Assembly (NCBI GenBank): GCA_037147235.1
Contig: JBAWVO010000294.1
Span: forward strand, 1-8,077
Source: JANXQG01 sp037147235
Lineage (GTDB): Bacteria; Planctomycetota; Planctomycetia; Pirellulales; Thermoguttaceae
Direction: 5' to 3'
Length of the DNA: 8,077 nucleotides
The position numbers were made by a program, and so were the translations under genes. Within the stretch, counting starts at the first letter, position 1. Each line of letters begins with the position of its first letter. The notes under the pieces were generated by a model that worked only from the letters and a program-made list of their open reading frames with translations, made no database searches and was not told the origin of the DNA. Of the stretch, positions 5,941 through 8,077 are shown piece by piece.

Positions 5941-6150
5941 CTATTAGTCTATTACGCACTGGCGGGGTGCTGCAAGTAGGGCGGCAAAATTATCTACAGC
6001 CCGGCCAGATGATCGAGGGCGGCATTCTGTGGCCGGCATAGAGCTTTCGGGTGGGAGTGAGGCTGGCGGGAGATGCGGGGCTGGCCGGCGCATTGGCCGC
6101 CGGCTGTGTTGGACTACCCCAACGGCACCACGGTCGCCCGCCTTTATGAA
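5941..6150. other. Intergenic stretch with no recognisable gene
   Basis: No protein family is recognised. The open frames here have no convincing start or composition. The only structure noted is a perfect 7-bp hairpin, GCCGGCG-CATTGGC-CGCCGGC (6084-6104), in a GC-rich patch with several GCCGGC strings. One short + frame contains a CPSCH string, considered chance. Confidence 0.4.
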
Positions 6151-6509
6151 TCAGGCTGCCCTTCGTGCCACGTTCGCGCGGTGCGAGGGGAAGGCTAGGA
6201 TGGGCGGTGTATTGTCTTGATCGTCGCTGGAAACGATTTCGCTGGTGGCAAACAAAGAACGCTTCTGTCTTCGTCGCCATCCATATCCGCGAAGTGGTAA
6301 CGCCCCGAACCATATCTCTGCCCGGAGGTCTGGCCCGGTCTTGCCGTGGCCCAGGTGGCTCCCGTGCCCGTGAAAACGCTGTTTGCCGTCGCAACCAACC
6401 GACCAGACACGAATTCTGGCCGAAATCCTGCAAACACACCCCACCGTGTTATTGTGTACCCCCCGCCGAAAATAATACTTGCCCATCCCCTTGCCGCGAC
6501 CGTATACAC
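6151..6509 (-). pseudogene. Decayed kelch/PEP-CTERM gene remnant
   Basis: The last 45 codons before the TGA at 6151-6153 read GYGWRRRQKRS..., then DDQDNTPPILAFPS and ANVARRAA. This matches the end of the kelch gene at 2706 (GYGWRRRKSRI..., QDDAPAILSFPS, ANATRKAA). The DNA around 6272-6288 (cgtcgccatccatatcc) nearly repeats 2821-2840. Upstream, in a different - strand frame (6195-6509), are degraded kelch strands: IIFGGGY, and VFTGTGATWATARPG, which resembles YNTSTNTWATATLPR. A frameshift near 6290 separates them. The PEP motif and most blades are missing, so this looks like an internally deleted, frameshifted copy. The C-terminal match is strong; the kelch part is weaker. Confidence 0.6.
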
Positions 6510-6767
6510 CGGAGTTCAGGGGGGGTAGAGTATAAGGTCGGTGGTCTGCGGAAAATGAACGCTTGGTGATGTCGCTGGTAGAACGGCGTTCTTTTCCCGC
6601 CGACTGCCGCAAGAACCCCATGAACGATCATCGTTGACCAACCGGGAAGTTGCTGCTGCCCTGTCACTTGGATAGACCATTCTTCTCGGGTCTTGAGCGA
6701 TCTTCCGTTTGGCGTCGCTGGCTGAGTGGCGTTGGATGTGGATACGAAAGACCGAAACCCCTGTTTT
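6510..6767. other. Stretch with no recognisable gene
   Basis: Frames on both strands are open for only moderate lengths, and none resembles a known family. The only small structures are AGAAC-GGC-GTTCT followed by TTT (6580-6594) and AACGA-TCA-TCGTT (6623-6635), both too small to call. The promoter of the right-hand gene should lie here, but no clear -35/-10 pair was found. Confidence 0.35.
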
Positions 6768-6782
6768 GAGGAGACGAAAATG
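6768..6782 (+). promoter_or_regulatory. Strong ribosome binding site for the 6780 start
   Basis: GAGGAGA (6768-6774) stands 5 bases before ATG 6780. An in-frame TGA at 6723-6725 limits how far upstream the gene can begin. Confidence 0.6.
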
Positions 6783-8077
6783 TTTAGCAAGTTTTCCATG
6801 AGAAGCAGTTGCAAGTTGGCGTGTTTGACCATTTCGGTCGCCGCACACGGCGACCAGTTTAATGAGTGCCGTGGGCAGCGGAGGCCGGGAGGCATGAGAG
6901 ATGATCCAGGATTCGCAACGGAGAAACAGCACGTCGCGAATTACCGCTCGATGTTTCAGCACATCTTTACTGTAATCCTGCTTCTGCTGCTGGCTCCGTA
7001 TCTTGCTCAAGTGGCCCGTGCGGCACCTGTTTTTACAGGCGATGTGTATCCGAGCCTTGATCCGCTCGCTTGGGACTCCAGCACGGTTGGCTTTATCGGC
7101 AAGTATTCTGACGGAACAGCTACTGTAGCTAGCGGGGGTATTTTGCAGAGCAATACTGCAACCCTGGGACACTTTTTTTACTCCTCCGGCACGGCAACGG
7201 TTACCGGTGCCGGATCGAAGTGGACTAATGGCAGCGATCTCTACGTCGGCAACGGTGGCACCGGCACACTGAACATTGAGGCGGGCGGGCTGGTTAGCAA
7301 TAGTGCCGGCTACCTGGGGTACAACACCGGATCCATTGGTACGGCAACGGTTACCGGCAGCGGATCGAAGTGGACTAATGGCAGCGATCTCTACGTCGGC
7401 AACGGTGGCACCGGCACACTGAACATTGAGGCGGGCGGGCTGGTTAGCAATAGTGCCGGCTACCTGGGGTACAACACCGGATCCATTGGTACGGCAACGG
7501 TTACCGGCAGCGGATCGAAGTGGACCAATCGCGGCTCTCTCTACGTTGGCAGTTCAGGCACCGGCACTCTGAGAATTGAGGCGGGCGGGCAGGTTAGCAA
7601 TAGCGCCGGCTTTCTGGGCACCGGCACGGCAACGGTTACCGGCAGTGGCTCAAAGTGGACTAATGGCAGCGATCTCTACGTCGGCTACTATGGCAACGGC
7701 ACTCTGAGAATTGAGGCGGGCGGGCTGGTCAGTAATAGCACCGGCTACCTGGGTTACAACACCGGCTTCATTGGTACGGCAACGGTTACCGGCAGTGGCT
7801 CAAAGTGGACTAATGGCAGCGATCTCTACGTCGGCTACTATGGCAACGGCACGCTGAGAATTGAGGCGGGCGGACTGGTCAGCAATACCATCGGCTACCT
7901 GGGTTACGGCGGCACCGGCACGGCAACCGTTACTGGCCCCGGCTCGACTTGGATCAATAACAGCGAACTCCGTGTTGGCAACTCCGGCAGCGGCACGCTG
8001 AGAATTGAGGCGGGCGGGCAGGTTAGCGATACCTACGGCATCCTGGGGTATAGTACTGGTGGAGGCACGGCAACCGT
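6780..8077 (+). CDS. T5SS/PEP-CTERM-type repeat surface protein, 3' end outside the window
   Basis: The first 432 codons are present and the frame is still open at the end. Residues 58-82 form a clear signal peptide (MFQHIFTVILLLLLAPYLAQVARA, then APV). From about residue 138 the protein is a tandem array of 45- to 50-residue units: GTATVTGxGSKWTNxxxLYVGxxGxGTLxIEAGGxVSNxxGYLGY. This is the pattern of the T5SS/PEP-CTERM-associated repeat (TIGR04393), expected to form a beta-helix in envelope or secreted proteins. Such proteins often end in a PEP-CTERM or autotransporter domain, not visible here. ATG 6780 has a strong GAGGAGA site. It adds a second, shorter hydrophobic start (MFSKFSMRSSCKLACLTISVAA), then about 35 polar residues unlike a mature domain. 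ATG 6894 (GGAGG 9 bases upstream) or ATG 6951 would give a more ordinary signal peptide. The longest start is listed because its ribosome binding site is best. Confidence 0.82.
   Translation, partial: MFSKFSMRSSCKLACLTISVAAHGDQFNECRGQRRPGGMRDDPGFATEKQHVANYRSMFQHIFTVILLLLLAPYLAQVARAAPVFTGDVYPSLDPLAWDSSTVGFIGKYSDGTATVASGGILQSNTATLGHFFYSSGTATVTGAGSKWTNGSDLYVGNGGTGTLNIEAGGLVSNSAGYLGYNTGSIGTATVTGSGSKWTNGSDLYVGNGGTGTLNIEAGGLVSNSAGYLGYNTGSIGTATVTGSGSKWTNRGSLYVGSSGTGTLRIEAGGQVSNSAGFLGTGTATVTGSGSKWTNGSDLYVGYYGNGTLRIEAGGLVSNSTGYLGYNTGFIGTATVTGSGSKWTNGSDLYVGYYGNGTLRIEAGGLVSNTIGYLGYGGTGTATVTGPGSTWINNSELRVGNSGSGTLRIEAGGQVSDTYGILGYSTGGGTAT
6836..6855 (+). repeat. Perfect 8-bp hairpin just inside the right-hand gene
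   Basis: GGTCGCCG (6836-6843) and CGGCGACC (6848-6855) pair perfectly around a CACA loop. It lies between the first possible start (6780) and the alternative start at 6894, in the part of the frame that looks least like protein. Confidence 0.55.
6880..6896 (+). promoter_or_regulatory. Alternative ribosome binding site and start for the right-hand gene
   Basis: GGAGG (6880-6884) lies 9 bases before ATG 6894, in frame with the repeat protein. This start would give a 19-residue polar leader before the hydrophobic signal core. A third in-frame ATG, at 6951, begins the signal peptide itself but has no Shine-Dalgarno sequence. Confidence 0.4.
7191..8077 (+). repeat. Tandem 135-150-bp coding repeat array
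   Basis: The landmark ACGGCAAC(C/G)G starts units at 7191, 7341, 7491, 7626, 7776, 7920 and 8067. Unit lengths are 150, 150, 135, 150, 144 and 147 bp, all multiples of three. Bases 7211-7375 are identical to 7361-7525 (165 bp). Bases 7626-7702 are identical to 7776-7852 (77 bp), with near-identity continuing beyond. The array runs off the window. Confidence 0.9.

Noticed and set aside
5649..6041. 130-codon + strand ORF across the hairpin region
   Set aside because: It runs through inverted repeats, has Arg/Ala/Pro composition typical of GC-rich noncoding sequence, and has no ribosome binding site or recognisable domain.
6076..6201. Short + strand frame containing a CXXCH (CPSCH) cytochrome-like motif
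   Set aside because: About 41 codons with no signal peptide, no good ribosome binding site and no family similarity. Its second half is antisense to the conserved PEP-CTERM tail remnant, so the motif is most likely chance.
6516..7172. 218-codon - strand ORF overlapping the start of the repeat surface gene
   Set aside because: It is antisense to the signal peptide region, resembles no known family, and has a random-looking composition.
7191..8077. CRISPR array or noncoding satellite
   Set aside because: Units are 135-150 bp with no distinct spacers. All keep one open frame and encode the same protein repeat, so this is a coding repeat.

Overview
The window looks like planctomycete chromosome, probably from a Pirellulales/Pirellulaceae-type bacterium. 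This rests on protein content, not on a marker gene. The indicators are a large secreted kelch/PATR protein with a PEP-CTERM anchor and a longer C-terminal tail, the start of a T5SS/PEP-CTERM-repeat surface protein, a divergent sigma-70-like factor, a DUF4230-like membrane protein and an NGH-rich hypothetical of a type I associate with planctomycetes. No tRNA, rRNA, CRISPR array, transposase or integrase was found.

Left module (1-2620, + strand). Two inverted repeats lie in the leader of a 225-aa sigma-like protein (150-827). A strong intrinsic-terminator hairpin (864-909) follows. Three tightly spaced genes come next: a small membrane protein or lipoprotein (937-1248), a DUF4230-like protein with a tandemly duplicated hydrophobic N-terminus (1264-1956), and the NGH-linker protein (2000-2542). 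An ATGA overlap at its stop opens only an 8-codon frame, and a terminator closes the unit (2578-2620). The hairpin at 864-909 leaves almost no room for a separate promoter before 937, so the three genes may depend on readthrough or attenuation. The sigma-like protein is a plausible regulator of them, but this is inference.

Middle (2706-5561, - strand). A 951-aa exported protein carries a signal peptide, seven kelch-like blades, PATR-type beta repeats and a PEP-CTERM anchor. It converges on the left module.

Upstream of it (5562-6779) is a gene-poor stretch of two kinds. About 300 bp (5651-5940) form a dense series of hairpins, including a roughly 26-bp imperfect hairpin. Read on the - strand, two of the hairpins have GNRA tetraloops and the series ends in a T6 tract, so this is a candidate structured RNA or leader of the kelch gene. 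Next to it (6151-6509, - strand) is a decayed, frameshifted copy of a kelch/PEP-CTERM gene that keeps the same unusual C-terminal tail.

Right end (6780-8077, + strand). A surface-protein gene runs off the window. It is built from 45- to 50-residue repeats. Two neighbouring units share a perfect 165-bp stretch, a sign of recent tandem duplication. Its N-terminus is ambiguous, with two possible signal sequences and three possible starts.
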